Below are positions 44,816 to 54,425 of a stretch of DNA of 64,000 bases, in pieces (the stretch's first letter is position 1; each line of letters starts with the position of its first letter). The stretch lies in the NCBI GenBank assembly GCA_018806915.1, contig JAGKQI010000065.1, forward strand, positions 1 to 64,000. The letters are read 5' to 3'. The translations under genes and the position numbers were made by a program. A model generated the notes under the pieces. That model searched no databases. It was not told the origin of the DNA and worked only from the letters and a program-made list of their open reading frames with translations. This stretch comes from Phytophthora colocasiae (lineage: Eukaryota > Oomycota > Peronosporomycetes > Peronosporales > Peronosporaceae).

Positions 44816-45803
44816 TTACGATATGTACTTTTGTGCCGCTTCAGTCGGAAGACCACTAAGTATTGACAGCAGCGATCCAGTAACACGACGAAGCCCTCCA
44901 TCGACATCTTCTTCATTAATATGCACCTTGTGGAACCTTGCCCCGCGAACGGTTAATTCCATAAAGTGCCAAGCCAAGAAGTTAGACACGATACCGTAGA
45001 CTGGCTCTTGGAAGCTTGGATCTCTCTCGAGGTTTTCGATCAGCATGGCCTCCGTTCCAATGACCATCTGCGCGGTACCCTTGTCAAAGTTGTCTTTTTT
45101 ACACTCAATCACCATGATCTTGTGGCCTCTCTTGGTTACAAGGCGATCAACGCGACCGAATGAGTTGAGAACCTCAGACTTGAAAGATACCTCCCGTCGC
45201 AGCTCTACGTTGTCGGCAGCGTCGCACGCGAACAACAGCCTGCATAACCTCGTCAACCAGGACCACCTTCTCCGCCTCGTTCGATATCTCAAATGTTCTG
45301 ATCCCGCTTGTACGCAGCGTGTCGCGAACGGTCATGCGCAGCCGGTCAATTCCCTCATCTGAGAGCGCAGTTGGAGCGGGACAGAACAATGGAAGGTTGC
45401 CATTCTTGTCAAGGTAGACACGCTCGAGTTCGTCACGCCAGATAAAATCACCGAAAGCAGACCGGTGGGCGCGCTTCCCCGTGACGTTAGCTCTAGTCTT
45501 CTTCGTGGCGATCTCGTCTGACATCTTGCGGATGTTTGCAACACGACAGCTGTGAACGCGCTGAAGAAGCTGATCCTCAAGCTTCGGACTCTCTTCTTGT
45601 TCGTTATGCTCTTCTTGATCGTCTTCGGCGTCTAATTCGTCTTCTGTGTTTTCGCCTTGATCACAAGCGTCAGCCTCAGATGTTTCCTCGACCTGGTTGG
45701 CAAGACGGCTACGCGATGCACTGGCGCGCACTTGTCTGATCCTTGCCGTGTACTCAGAGACTTTGACAAGCGTCTCCGCGGGCTCGACGTCAGGCTGGGA
45801 CAT
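44816..45803 (-). pseudogene. PD-(D/E)XK-type nuclease, unit 9 copy, frameshifted
   Basis: The start at 45803 has the 15-base deletion. The 2-base deletion of the long class (about 45226) again splits it. One codon is lost near 45476 (GKRAHRS for GKKRAHRS) in frame. Confidence 0.8.
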
Positions 45804-46048
45804 GGCGCGTGGCAGTTAAGCTGTCGATGTTATTGTAGCACGTGTCCAGCGTAAAAGAAACTGCTAAAAGAATTGCGTTGAATTGAATACGATTCAAAAA
45901 AAATTGCGAACGTAATTACACATTACATGTAGCTGTTATGTAACTTTACGACGGTTAGCAAAACGGGAATATGTTAGATAATTTGTCGAAGAAATGCGCA
46001 GAGAAACAGCCAAACAAATTGTTATAAAATAATTGCTTTTTTTTTTGC

Positions 46049-46600
46049 TCAGATGCCCTGGCGGATTTGGCCCATGCCTGTGTCCACTGAAATCTCTCGT
46101 TCATACCAGATATGGGCTATCACGCGCATTTTAGCATATGTTTGGTTGGTACACTGAACGATCACCGACTTCGAGGCACCGTCTTCGCTCGTGAAGCGAC
46201 GGCTGATATCGCAGGTGTAGTAACGATACATCGAGTTCCATAGCCGCTGGTTGAGTAAACCACTGCCCTGCTCTGGATTCAACCCTCCGTCTACACCCAT
46301 TTGAACTACTTCGCACTGGAAGCTTTCCCAGTCCATCTGGAGCCCAGATTGCCACATCGGGACTCCGCCGACTATGATTTGCAGGCCGCTGAGCGCTGCG
46401 AATGGCCCCGTCCCTGACGGCTCATGCGTTGTCACAGAAACCTCAGGAGCGGTTGACAAGTTGACTAGAGTGCCTGAGCCAGCTGTTGCACCGTTCCCTG
46501 GATCCCCAATGAGCATCGGAATGAGAGTCACTCTCTTGGGGTTGACAATGCCTGGACTGATCGTCCCTGAGAACGACTGCAGCCGATCAATCTTCAGAAG
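46049..46600 (-). pseudogene. Virus-type double jelly-roll major capsid protein, C-terminal fragment (reference copy)
   Basis: About 184 codons on the minus strand, from KIDRLQSFSG to RQGI and stop. The pattern is that of the second jelly roll of Polinton-like virus and adintovirus capsids: an IVGG turn, GSGLLNQRLWNSMYRYY, then DISRR, KSVIVQ and a closing YEREISVDTG strand. The usual protein is several hundred residues longer at its N-terminus; that part is absent here and in every unit. The frame runs on upstream to 46966, antisense to the KS-rich segment, which is probably chance. Identification is by remembered motif pattern, not a search. Confidence 0.6.
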
Positions 46601-46606
46601 AACGAT

Positions 46607-47667
46607 GTGGAGCCACCGGTCTGGGAGGCACTGGATGCTCACGTCCCGTATCCCATCAGCGAACCTGAGTCCACAGAGGATGACCCTCAGAAGGACCCGG
46701 ACTTCAAGGAGTCTGGTGAACAAGAATCTGCATCCAGCGACAGTGAGGCTGACGACGAAAGTCGAGCGGCAACAGCGATGACTCTGACGACGATGAGTCT
46801 GATGGTCATTCGCATGCCGGTAACAAGCGTCCACGAGACTACGAGTCCAGCGATTCTGATGACTCGGGTCCGATAATCCCCACCAAGAAATCCAAGCGGG
46901 GCAGTGTGCACGAGGCATCCAGGTCCAAGTCAAGCAGTCAGAAGTCCGGTGGCACCTCCACGTCAAGTCCCAAGAACAAGAAGTCTGATGACTCTTCCAA
47001 GCTGAATCCCAAGAACAAGAAGTCTCAAGACTCCAAGTCGCCTAAGAGTTCTTCGGGCAAGCAACCTTCTGGTAAACTCCGGAAATCAAGTCTGGTGTCC
47101 AAGTCGTACAAGTCACTGACACCAAAGGAATTGCTGACGATCGAGGCCCTGGACACACATTGTTCGTCATGGCTGTACTACGGTATCCTGGTCCAGCCGA
47201 CGAGTGACACCAAGACGGCCATCGGGCAGACTCCCGGGTTCCCAGACTTCGAGCCCCATAGACACAGCCTGGCACGCCTGATGAAACGCTGGAATTCCAA
47301 GAAGTACCAAGCTCTGCTGGACGAGGTGCCAGCACCCTGGGACGTCATGTACCAGAACCGCCGGTCCGAGCTGTACTTTCACCGGCGTGAAGATCTCTGT
47401 CCCTTGGTTCAGGCAGACATCGAAGAACTCGCGTCTCTCATGCGCAAGCACGCCCAAGCGCTGTGGGAACGCACTCACTGGGTGATAATGGATCCCGATG
47501 ATGACCTGCTGTCCGGTGAACAGCACAAGGAACGTGGGCTCCGACGTGCGTCTCTATTACGCCAATATCGAGGGGCAGCTGACTTGTGTGTCAGAAAGGA
47601 AATCGGGATGTGGCCGTTTGTGGGATACGACAGTTGGCTATTTCTGAGTCTGATGGAATCAGACTGA
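46607..47667 (+). pseudogene. KS-rich acidic fragment joined to an unrelated folded C-terminal part (array border)
   Basis: Part A of unit 9, with one base lost near 46760. From 47107 it continues in frame not into Copia but into about 187 codons that look like a real protein end: LTPKELLTIEALDTHCSSW, FPDFEPHRHSLARLMKRW, then aromatic and charged helices and a stop at 47667. No ATG lies before the region 47281. Either this is the original C-terminus of the KS-rich protein, lost from the other units when Copia sequence joined there, or it is the flanking locus. No family recognised; a retrotransposon Gag-like protein is possible. Confidence 0.45.
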
Positions 47668-47954
47668 GCGACAGGACACCAGAGACTCTGAAATCCCGGA
47701 AGTTTTGAGAGCGTCACAGCTACACTATGTTCACGGGACCTCTGACGTACTGGCCTGGCCATGATGCTCAGTTTGGAGAAAGTTCCGCACTGACGAATTA
47801 TGACCAGGAGGGGCGGTTGACACGTTGCTAATTACGATTTTCCGAGTGGATATAGACGTTACGCTGTGATGTGATTGGATGTACACTGGATTATGGGAGA
47901 AATGGAGATGTGGGACGAGGTTATGTCCCGTGCGACAATGATGGATCTGTGGAA

Positions 47955-47970
47955 GATATATATATATATT
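47955..47970. repeat. AT microsatellite
   Basis: A run of alternating A and T, about 15 bases. Confidence 0.8.
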
Positions 47971-48339
47971 AACCTTCACCTGTACTGCAAAGGGGCCCAA
48001 GAGATCAGAAGTGTTCCTCGGAAAAGTGCACAAACTCCGAGAGACAACAACACTCAGTCTGATCGCCGGACTTTCCCCGACGATGAGTGCCTAAAGGTTG
48101 GCAGAAAGTCTCTCAGAAGAATGTATCTCTGAGAGACCTCATCCCGTTGCCGTCCTGTGTGACGATGATGGTTCAAGGAATACAGTTATACCCACAAGAT
48201 ACCAAGTATCGCGCACCGGGCGTAGCGCACCCCGCGCATATCCCAACTGGACTTCGTGCGTTGTAGCATACGTGCTCCGCACCCTGAAAACACTCATGGA
48301 TTTCTGGTATCACGCATGGAAACTCTGATACCACACCAT

Positions 48340-48640
48340 GAAGTCTGACGTACATGAAGTCCGACGTACATGAAGTCCGACGTACATGAGTCTGACGAAC
48401 ATGATTCTGGTAAACAAGTCTGATGTGTCCGGCTTATATAAGCAATATTCCAGACATTGCCAGTTTCCCATGAACAGACTCCGATGTACAAGACTCCGAT
48501 GATCAGACCCAAGTGTCACGACTCTGGTATTACGACTCTGATGTACATGATTCCGGAGTACATGGCTCTGATGAACATGTCTCCGACGTACATGATTCCA
48601 GACCCTGATGAACAGGATACCAGACTCTGACACTCTGAAG
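48340..48640. repeat. 16 bp minisatellite and degenerate copies
   Basis: Three exact-length copies of GAAGTCCGACGTACAT (first with one T for C) at 48340, 48356 and 48372, followed by about 250 bases of diverging copies (GACTCTGATGTACATGA type), interrupted by a TATATAA stretch near 48436. Confidence 0.75.
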
Positions 48641-49149
48641 TCCACCCCATACTGAAACCAAGTGTACCCAACACGACCTCACGCAATCAAGTGAAACGCA
48701 ACCTGCTCATCCCTGTAATGACATCATTATGTGTCGACTCGACAAGATCTGCAGCATCGACTACCATAGTGAGCCCAAGTGAAAGTTCCTGAGTTATACT
48801 GAGACCAAGTGTATGAGAATATGGAAGATAGAAGACAGAGAGATACGAGATAGATAACCAGAGTTCAATTTTCCCTGTTGTAACGAGTTCGATTTGCTTT
48901 GTTATAACGAGGTCGTCTGCCTGCTGCTTCCCGTAAGTATTAGGCCACGACAAAGCTTTGAGTCGTGTGATCTCTCACCTATCAAGCCCCTTTAGGTGGA
49001 GATCAGCGTAACGTAGAGACCTGAGAGGACCCACCTATTCCATTTACTAGTTGGGTCGTTTGTCTTGTCTCTAGCGGTAGCCCATTTCATATTGTACGTT
49101 TGGACAGGTTTTGGGAGCTAGACAGTCGCTCTCAAGACGCTCGGTAGAC

Positions 49150-49209
49150 TGTTATATAACTGATAGTGTATTGGTTTACTGTTATATAACTGATAGTGTA
49201 TTGGTTTAT
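49150..49209. repeat. 30 bp tandem duplication at the start of the Copia-like LTR
   Basis: TGTTATATAACTGATAGTGT and ten more bases occur twice in direct succession, at 49150 and 49180. A third copy is at 53136. Confidence 0.85.
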
Positions 49210-49719
49210 TTCCCTCTATATATTAGAGGGTGGTGCGCGAAAGTTACGGGAATACCAGACAGACCAGGTGCCTGGTGAACATTTCCCTAGTTGACCTGGA
49301 GAACTAGCCCACTGCTCAAGGGCCAGGAAAGAATAAGAGCAGCTATATATTTGTATATCGGAACTCTATATTGCGGTTATCTCGGAAGTCTAGTGACAGG
49401 ACTTCCCATTGTATTAATTTCTCTTTTGACTTCAGAAATCTCCGGCGTACACAAGTGTTCACCGGAAAACGTTCGACTCCCAAGCGCTCCTGTGAGGACC
49501 AGAAGGACATCCGACGGTCTACGCAAGGAACCCTCACTCTCACACAAACTCTCACGACCCCGGCGAGGGTCTCATTACCAAGACAACGAACCTACGAGGA
49601 CAGCACAAGGAACACACGCCCACCTTGCTGTGCGACTCTAGTATCACTACCGGTAGTCACACTTCCAGGTTCACTGTACGCCCCTGCACCGCGGTAAAAG
49701 TTGCACCGACTTCGCGACA
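49180..49719 (+). repeat. LTR of a Copia-like element
   Basis: It begins TGTTATATAAC and ends at GACA, two bases before a primer binding site, and a gag-like ORF follows on the same strand. Near its start is a perfect hairpin (49212-49230, CCCTCTA and TAGAGGG around TATAT) that also forms a TATA-like box. No second LTR is found; only 41 bases of its start recur at 53136. Confidence 0.65.
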
Positions 49720-49721
49720 AC

Positions 49722-49739
49722 TGGTGCGCGTGCCCGGAT
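49722..49739 (+). other. Primer binding site after the Copia-like LTR
   Basis: TGGTGCGCGTGCCCGGAT, the same 18 bases as the Gypsy-A primer site. It supports the LTR boundary at 49719. Confidence 0.75.
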
Positions 49740-49811
49740 CTTGGTATCGTGATATCACCGGATCTAAGAGAGTTTGAGAAGAGGGTTTCCTGTCAAGCGT
49801 CTATATTCAAG

Positions 49812-50940
49812 ATGGCTTCACATGGAACTACGAGAGGAGGACGTCGGGGACGCGGTGGTCGCAGTATGGCGACACGTCAGTCGAAGCGTCTTTAAGGTCT
49901 TCCGCCTGACGAACAACCCGACTTGGATGCTGTTCAGAAGGCGGCACGCGAGAAGAGGAAGGCTGCACGTGAAAGGAAGCAGTCGAGGAGGTGAACGTCC
50001 GGAACCGGCGGTCGAAGACCAGCCTGCTGCGGAGCCTGAAGCCCAAGAGACACCCGATGTGTCTGGCGAACAAGGTTCTGAGGAAGGTCCGTCCGAAGCT
50101 GAAGCTTCTAGTGACGAGGTGGCCACTGCCCGTGAGGGTGGTGATGAGGCGTCTGAGGGAGGCGCCGATGTGGTTGAGTCCCCGGAGGTCATTGACTTGT
50201 GTTCTGAGTCGACGGCTTCTGGGAAGTCCGTGGGGGAAGTGAAGACGGAACCCGGACTGGTTGATGAACGTGTCTCGAAGACTCCAAAGTCCGAAGACAC
50301 TCCGATGTCCGAGGACATGCCGATGAAGTCCGAAGATTCTCTGAAGACACCGTCTGATGAGTCTGGGAGGGCTGATTCGCTGGATGGAGAACGTGCCCTG
50401 AAGTACGTACGCCGTGAGTTCCGCCGCTGGAGGGACATGGACGCTGGAAGAATTATTCCGCCAAACGTCGAATACGCCTGGCGAACAGCGAAGCCTGACG
50501 CAAATGTCTTTCAGAAGGCTGCGGCAGCGACGGGCGATTACATCAAGTGGCGGTGTTCTTCAGTATTCCCAGAGGACATGTGGATATCGGAGTTCTGCTT
50601 GAGGCGCCATAGTTTTGGCCGAATCCAAGACTTGTCGTACGTCGAGATCTCGATGAATACTCTGACGGCACCCGAGTGCGTCGCTGTCTTTCAGACGATG
50701 CTGTATGAAGCAGGATTTGAGTTCCAGAACCTGCTACCGAGGTGGTCTCAGACCCAAGCGTCCGCTATCTTCGAACCTCAAGTGCGCGAAGAACTGGTTG
50801 AGTGGGCCACGGTGACCGCCAGATCACAGGTCAATCGACTCCCAGAAGACACAAAGGCAGGCAACGAAGCACGTCAAGGCGAAGCTGATGGTATATTACG
50901 CGATGAGAATGCTGACCTACAAGGACGACAGCTGATCATG
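49812..50940 (+). pseudogene. Gag-like ORF of the Copia-like element (broken)
   Basis: It starts MASHGTTRGGRRGRGG at 49812, 72 bases after the PBS. A TAA at 49893 interrupts it; the same frame goes on with PPDEQPDLDAVQKAAREK to 49992, then shifts by one into the long frame (about 49985 on). That part has acidic P, S and E rich sequence with a possible SUMO-interacting motif (EVIDLCSE), then a folded-looking domain at 50390-50840 (YVRREFRRWRDMD, SVFPEDMWISEFCLRR). Near 50940 the sequence loses this character. The assignment to gag rests on position after LTR and PBS; no zinc knuckle is seen. Confidence 0.45.
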
Positions 50941-51008
50941 AGACTCCGGGTGACCGGACTCAGAGTCACACATGTGTCGTTCAGTCTGAGCCATAGCGAT
51001 TCGTCAAA

Positions 51009-51158
51009 TCATCTGTCCATGATCTCGTACCATAGTTTCACCCACTCTGGCTCAACTACTTTGCGACGCACGAGAGTTTTGTAACCTTTCTTGTTGGGGG
51101 GTCGATAGACGCTGACCAGGTTGCCCCGGATTGAAATTTCCATTTTTGCACGTTTCAT
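51009..51158 (-). CDS. Small basic ORF of the viral remnant
   Basis: 49 residues from the ATG at 51158 (MKRAKMEISIRGN ... WYEIMDR). Basic in the middle. It diverges from the ORF at 51199 across a 40-base gap with a TATA-like box. Function unknown. Confidence 0.35.
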   Translation of the reverse strand: MKRAKMEISIRGNLVSVYRPPNKKGYKTLVRRKVVEPEWVKLWYEIMDR

Positions 51159-51164
51159 GTTCAC

Positions 51165-51171
51165 TATATAA
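51165..51171. promoter_or_regulatory. TATA-like box between divergent small ORFs
   Basis: TATATAA lies 28 bases before the ATG at 51199 and just upstream of the minus-strand ATG at 51158. It reads nearly the same on both strands (TATATAATA), so it could serve both ORFs. Confidence 0.35.
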
Positions 51172-51198
51172 TAGCAGACAATTCTACAAAAATACGTC

Positions 51199-51417
51199 AT
51201 GACACGATCACGTAAGAGAGTTACGAATCTTGAGCTTCTGACCAAGCAACTTGATCAAGTTGCGATAGACAAGCCGGCCGAAAAAAATGACGGCGAACCG
51301 AATCAGAAGCTAGGACCGAAGCAGATCCCCCGAAACCCTCCAAAGCGAGGAAGGGGCGTGCCAAAGAAGGCTCTCATAAACACTAGTCTGCTTCTGACTG
51401 GCTCTCACAATGTTTAG
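51199..51417 (+). CDS. Small lysine-rich ORF of the viral remnant
   Basis: 72 residues (MTRSRKRVTNLELL ...), with a basic proline-rich tail (PPKRGRGVPKK) typical of DNA-binding or nuclear small proteins. Its last 12 codons overlap the end of the opposite ORF at 51383. No family recognised. Confidence 0.4.
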   Translation: MTRSRKRVTNLELLTKQLDQVAIDKPAEKNDGEPNQKLGPKQIPRNPPKRGRGVPKKALINTSLLLTGSHNV

Positions 51418-51541
51418 CCCACGCTTTCTTATATCGGAGGTAATCCTCAAAAGTGGCGAACGTAGCTGTCTCGGGAGGTACTGTGAGCACGACTTTTTTT
51501 GGCGGAGGCGTTTTGCCCCAAAACTGAGTGATCGGATCCAT
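51383..51541 (-). CDS. Small ORF MDPITQFWGK of the viral remnant
   Basis: 52 residues from the ATG at 51541, directly after the polymerase end (51549) on the same strand. Contains TPPPKKVV and FEDYLRYKKAWAKH, a likely amphipathic helix. Unknown function; position suggests co-transcription with the polymerase. Confidence 0.4.
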   Translation of the reverse strand: MDPITQFWGKTPPPKKVVLTVPPETATFATFEDYLRYKKAWAKHCESQSEAD

Positions 51542-51548
51542 GGTTATA

Positions 51549-53130
51549 TTAGGGAAAATATAATTCTCTAATGAACTCTGGCCGGTTTGAAACACGCTGC
51601 GTTCTGTTGTTAATCGAAAGAGGACATGCTGTTGTTAGATTGAAAGACTGTCCGACACCGTGGTACATTTTGCTGTATTGAAGGTAAGGCTCTTGAACAC
51701 AGGAGCTTGGGACTCCTTTGCACCGCTTATGCATCCCACATACTCCATCCTCAGACTCGAGAACGTCGAGATAGGTTTTTTTGCCCACAAAGAACGCTTC
51801 AATAGCGTAGACTTGACCTTTCGCTCCATCAAGCTTGAAATCAGAACTGAATTGACCCAGGTCTTTGCCGTCCATTACTCTGCCGTATCGCTTAAAGTAC
51901 TCTTCTTTCAACTTTTCGTAGTACCGACTCTCTATGTTAATAAATAATTGCTCCGATGTCCTCCGCTAAGCACATAACTTTGTTCATGATGCGCTTGCTC
52001 ATCGACAGCAATTGAACTCCAAGATGAGCTGGTGAGAAATGCTGGCTTATGGGCTTGACTTCCTCAAACAGCGACACATTCTCGCTGACAGTAGTCCTTG
52101 ATAACAGCTTGCAGATGTTCTTCTTCGTGTATTTCTTAATCTCATCTGCGCCAACTATGAACCGCTTCTGTGTCACGATCGGCTTTTGAATTTTCTTACC
52201 AAAAGAAGCATTCATAAGCAATTTAACACATTACTGCAGAGGATTGCCTTGAGCTTTGAGTTTCATCCGTTCATTGTAGAGTTCAGGCATCACCTCACAT
52301 ATCTTTGAATTAAATCCTTCATCCCAGTAGACGCATTCGATAACCTTATAAGAAACTGACTGAAACTCCACCAAATCTTCAAGCGCTGTCTTGTCAATAA
52401 TTAGCTTCTTTCCTACAAGATCGTTAGTAAACTGGCGAACTCCATTCTCGTCTTTTATTGACTGGAGAGGGAATGCCCGCTTCTTGTTCAATCCAGTGAT
52501 TTGCACACGAGCAATGTAATAGTCACACGGCGGTATTTGCTTTTCCTTTTCACTTATTTGGAAGAACTTGGGCTTGCCTTTTGCAAAGCCTTTAAGCCGG
52601 GCCATAGCAGCTGGGTACAATGAATTGACGTCGCTATCAAGGATGACATTAGTCTTAACCTCTTCGGCCTCCTCATACGTTCGAGACACAAAGTGATGTT
52701 TCTGATTGTCACGGGTCATGCAACGTCCACCAACTACAGCTTCTCTTACGAAAGCAAGCACCGCTCCGCTCATAGCATAACATCCATTATAACAACCTCG
52801 ATTATTCAAATAATTATAAGCAAGACTCGGTAATGAGACAAGGTAATACACATCTTGGTTGAATTTGTCAAGCATCATCTTCGGAAAAGCTTCGAAGCAT
52901 GTCGCTAACACTTCGACGTCTTTTCGGCAGTAGTGAATTGCATACTTGACCGTATCGAATTGTGTTCCGTCGACTATAATCGCACCTATAGCTCTTGCAT
53001 TTGCAACTAGAGTATCGTAGTCCTCTTTTGCAGCGAGTTCTGCTTCTCGAACCAAATATTCATCTGCGTCTTTGGACAATACCCGTAGACGCTGCTCAAG
53101 ATATGATTCGGCTATGTCCGCAAGATGAAG
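51549..53130 (-). pseudogene. polB: Protein-primed family B DNA polymerase (Polinton/virus type), broken
   Basis: Three pieces on the minus strand. Piece 1 (53130-52231) has the end of the exonuclease region (YCRKDVEVLATCFEAFPKMM) and palm motif A (DSDVNSLYPAAM). An in-frame TAA at 52231-52233 stops it just before motif B. Piece 2 (52221-51937) has motif B (LLMNASFGKK). After AEDIGAIIY a TAA and a frame change lead to piece 3, which starts at the site of motif C; there the expected DTDS reads NIES, so both catalytic Asp are replaced. Piece 3 runs to 51549. The N-terminal half is missing: polymerase sequence stops at an LTR scrap at 53136. The gene is dead in three ways. Confidence 0.85.
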
Positions 53131-53135
53131 TGGCT

Positions 53136-53176
53136 TGTTATATAACTGATAGTGTATTGGTTTATTTTCCCTCTGC
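53136..53176. repeat. 41 bp scrap of the Copia-like LTR start
   Basis: Matches the LTR beginning at 49180 for about 40 bases and then diverges. It lies exactly where the polymerase sequence ends, so it marks a rearrangement point. Confidence 0.75.
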
Positions 53177-53217
53177 CACCTACTCAGCCAATCCAACGAA
53201 ATCTCACTCTTTATGAG

Positions 53218-54425
53218 ATGCTGGCACTGGTGAGACGAGATCGCGAGCATGACCAACGGGAACGGCGTACGAGAACCATCCTTCACCCCACCACTGGCCC
53301 AACTCAAGATGAGATCGAAGCAGCTGTCACAGAGCAAATGGAGCACGAGGGGTCGCACGGACAAGAGCGACGCGCTCAGCGCCAATTGTACAATAGTCCA
53401 GGCGTGATGACCCAAGAAGCAGTAGATTTGAGACGTGAAGTTGCTAGACAGCACCGTGAGTTGGCAAATGCTGAAGAATCGGATTCAGACATGGTTGAAG
53501 TTCCTAGACCGCCAAGCCCACCACACGAGGTGATCGAGATATCCGATGACGAACCTGAATCGCCTCGTAATCGTCGACAAGTGCCTTCTCAGAGAGAGTG
53601 GCAGAGAGATATCGAATCTCTCAGAGAGCGGATTGGGCAGAACCAGAGACGAGGACGGACGGATGAAGTACTCAGAAGGCGGCTCGAACAAATTCTCCCT
53701 GAACCAGAGCTAGAGCCGAGTGACGACACGGGCTACACGTCAGAGGAAGATAGAGGGAGGTCCAGGCCTGACTCTGAGGATGAGGAGGAAGAAACCAGCC
53801 TGAGGAGCAAGAGTCGTTCGCATGACGTGAGCACAGATGATGCCTCTGCAGATTTCCACATCAGCAGGATCTTGAACCGCGTCAACGAGCTCGGAGGCGA
53901 TCACACCATAGTCATTCGTCCGGTGGTGAACACTCCTAACCTGTGGGACGAGGGTGAGCAGCTGGAAGATATCCGCATCGTGTTCAGCGACGGCAAGTTC
54001 AAGTTCATCAGCGAGGAGACGGGCCACAACCGTCCGTCAATCGCTCGACGGATCAACTGGAGGCTGACGTTGCAGAATCTGGAGGAAACTGAGCGAGACA
54101 ACATTGACGTCGGAGAGTACCTCCGCTTTCGAGACGAGCGACGCTTCCCGGATGAGCAGCGCTTCCATGAGCGGTTTCAAGAGGCAGTGGCGAGTGACAA
54201 CGACGATTCAAAAGCAGTGCAAGCTGACACCGAAGCAGCTGACTTCAGAGTCATGGTCAAGGAGGCAATCTCAGAGCTTGGCGGGGAAAGATACGTTCCG
54301 GTGTTTAAGCCCAGTGACGACAACCATACGTGGTACTTCGACGAGACTGGAGCACTTCGGTCAAGAAACAGCGGTAAGATCGCACATCTGAAAAGCGTTA
54401 ATACGATTGACTGGGAGGCGAAAGG
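53218..54425 (+). CDS. Acidic, duplicated-domain protein, C-terminally fused
   Basis: The first ATG is at 53218; the open frame goes on to 54483 (421 codons), but from about 54425 it only reads the antisense of the fibre repeats. The N-terminal half is highly charged with a possible SUMO-interacting motif (EVIEISDDEPE) and a long acidic tract (SEDEEEE type). The second half holds two related modules (about 53850-54050 and 54240-54420): DFHISRILNRVNELGGDH and DFRVMVKEAISELGGERY, each followed by VxRP or VFKP, a Trp and a short strand. No family recognised. Its original C-terminus is probably lost. Confidence 0.5.

Larger units (their letters stand above)
44789..47110. repeat. Tandem array unit 9 (right end of the array)
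   Basis: Long class. Similarity to the other units ends at the TACAAG at 47106-47111; all other units continue into the Copia fragment there, this one continues into a different coding sequence. It marks the array border. Confidence 0.9.
47668..49149. other. Non-coding region between the array and the Copia-like LTR
   Basis: No credible gene on either strand. It contains an AT dinucleotide run (47955-47970), a 16 bp minisatellite with degenerate flanks (48340-48640) and otherwise unremarkable sequence. Confidence 0.6.

Noticed and set aside
1..47110. Tandem array as rDNA, a satellite or a CRISPR-like locus
   Set aside because: Units are 3 kb, protein-coding and contain no rRNA-like or spacer-repeat structure.
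49774..51084. 436-codon ORF as an intact host gene
   Set aside because: Its first 70 codons are a wrong frame of the MASHGTTRGG gag start, and its last 50 codons are antisense to a viral small ORF.
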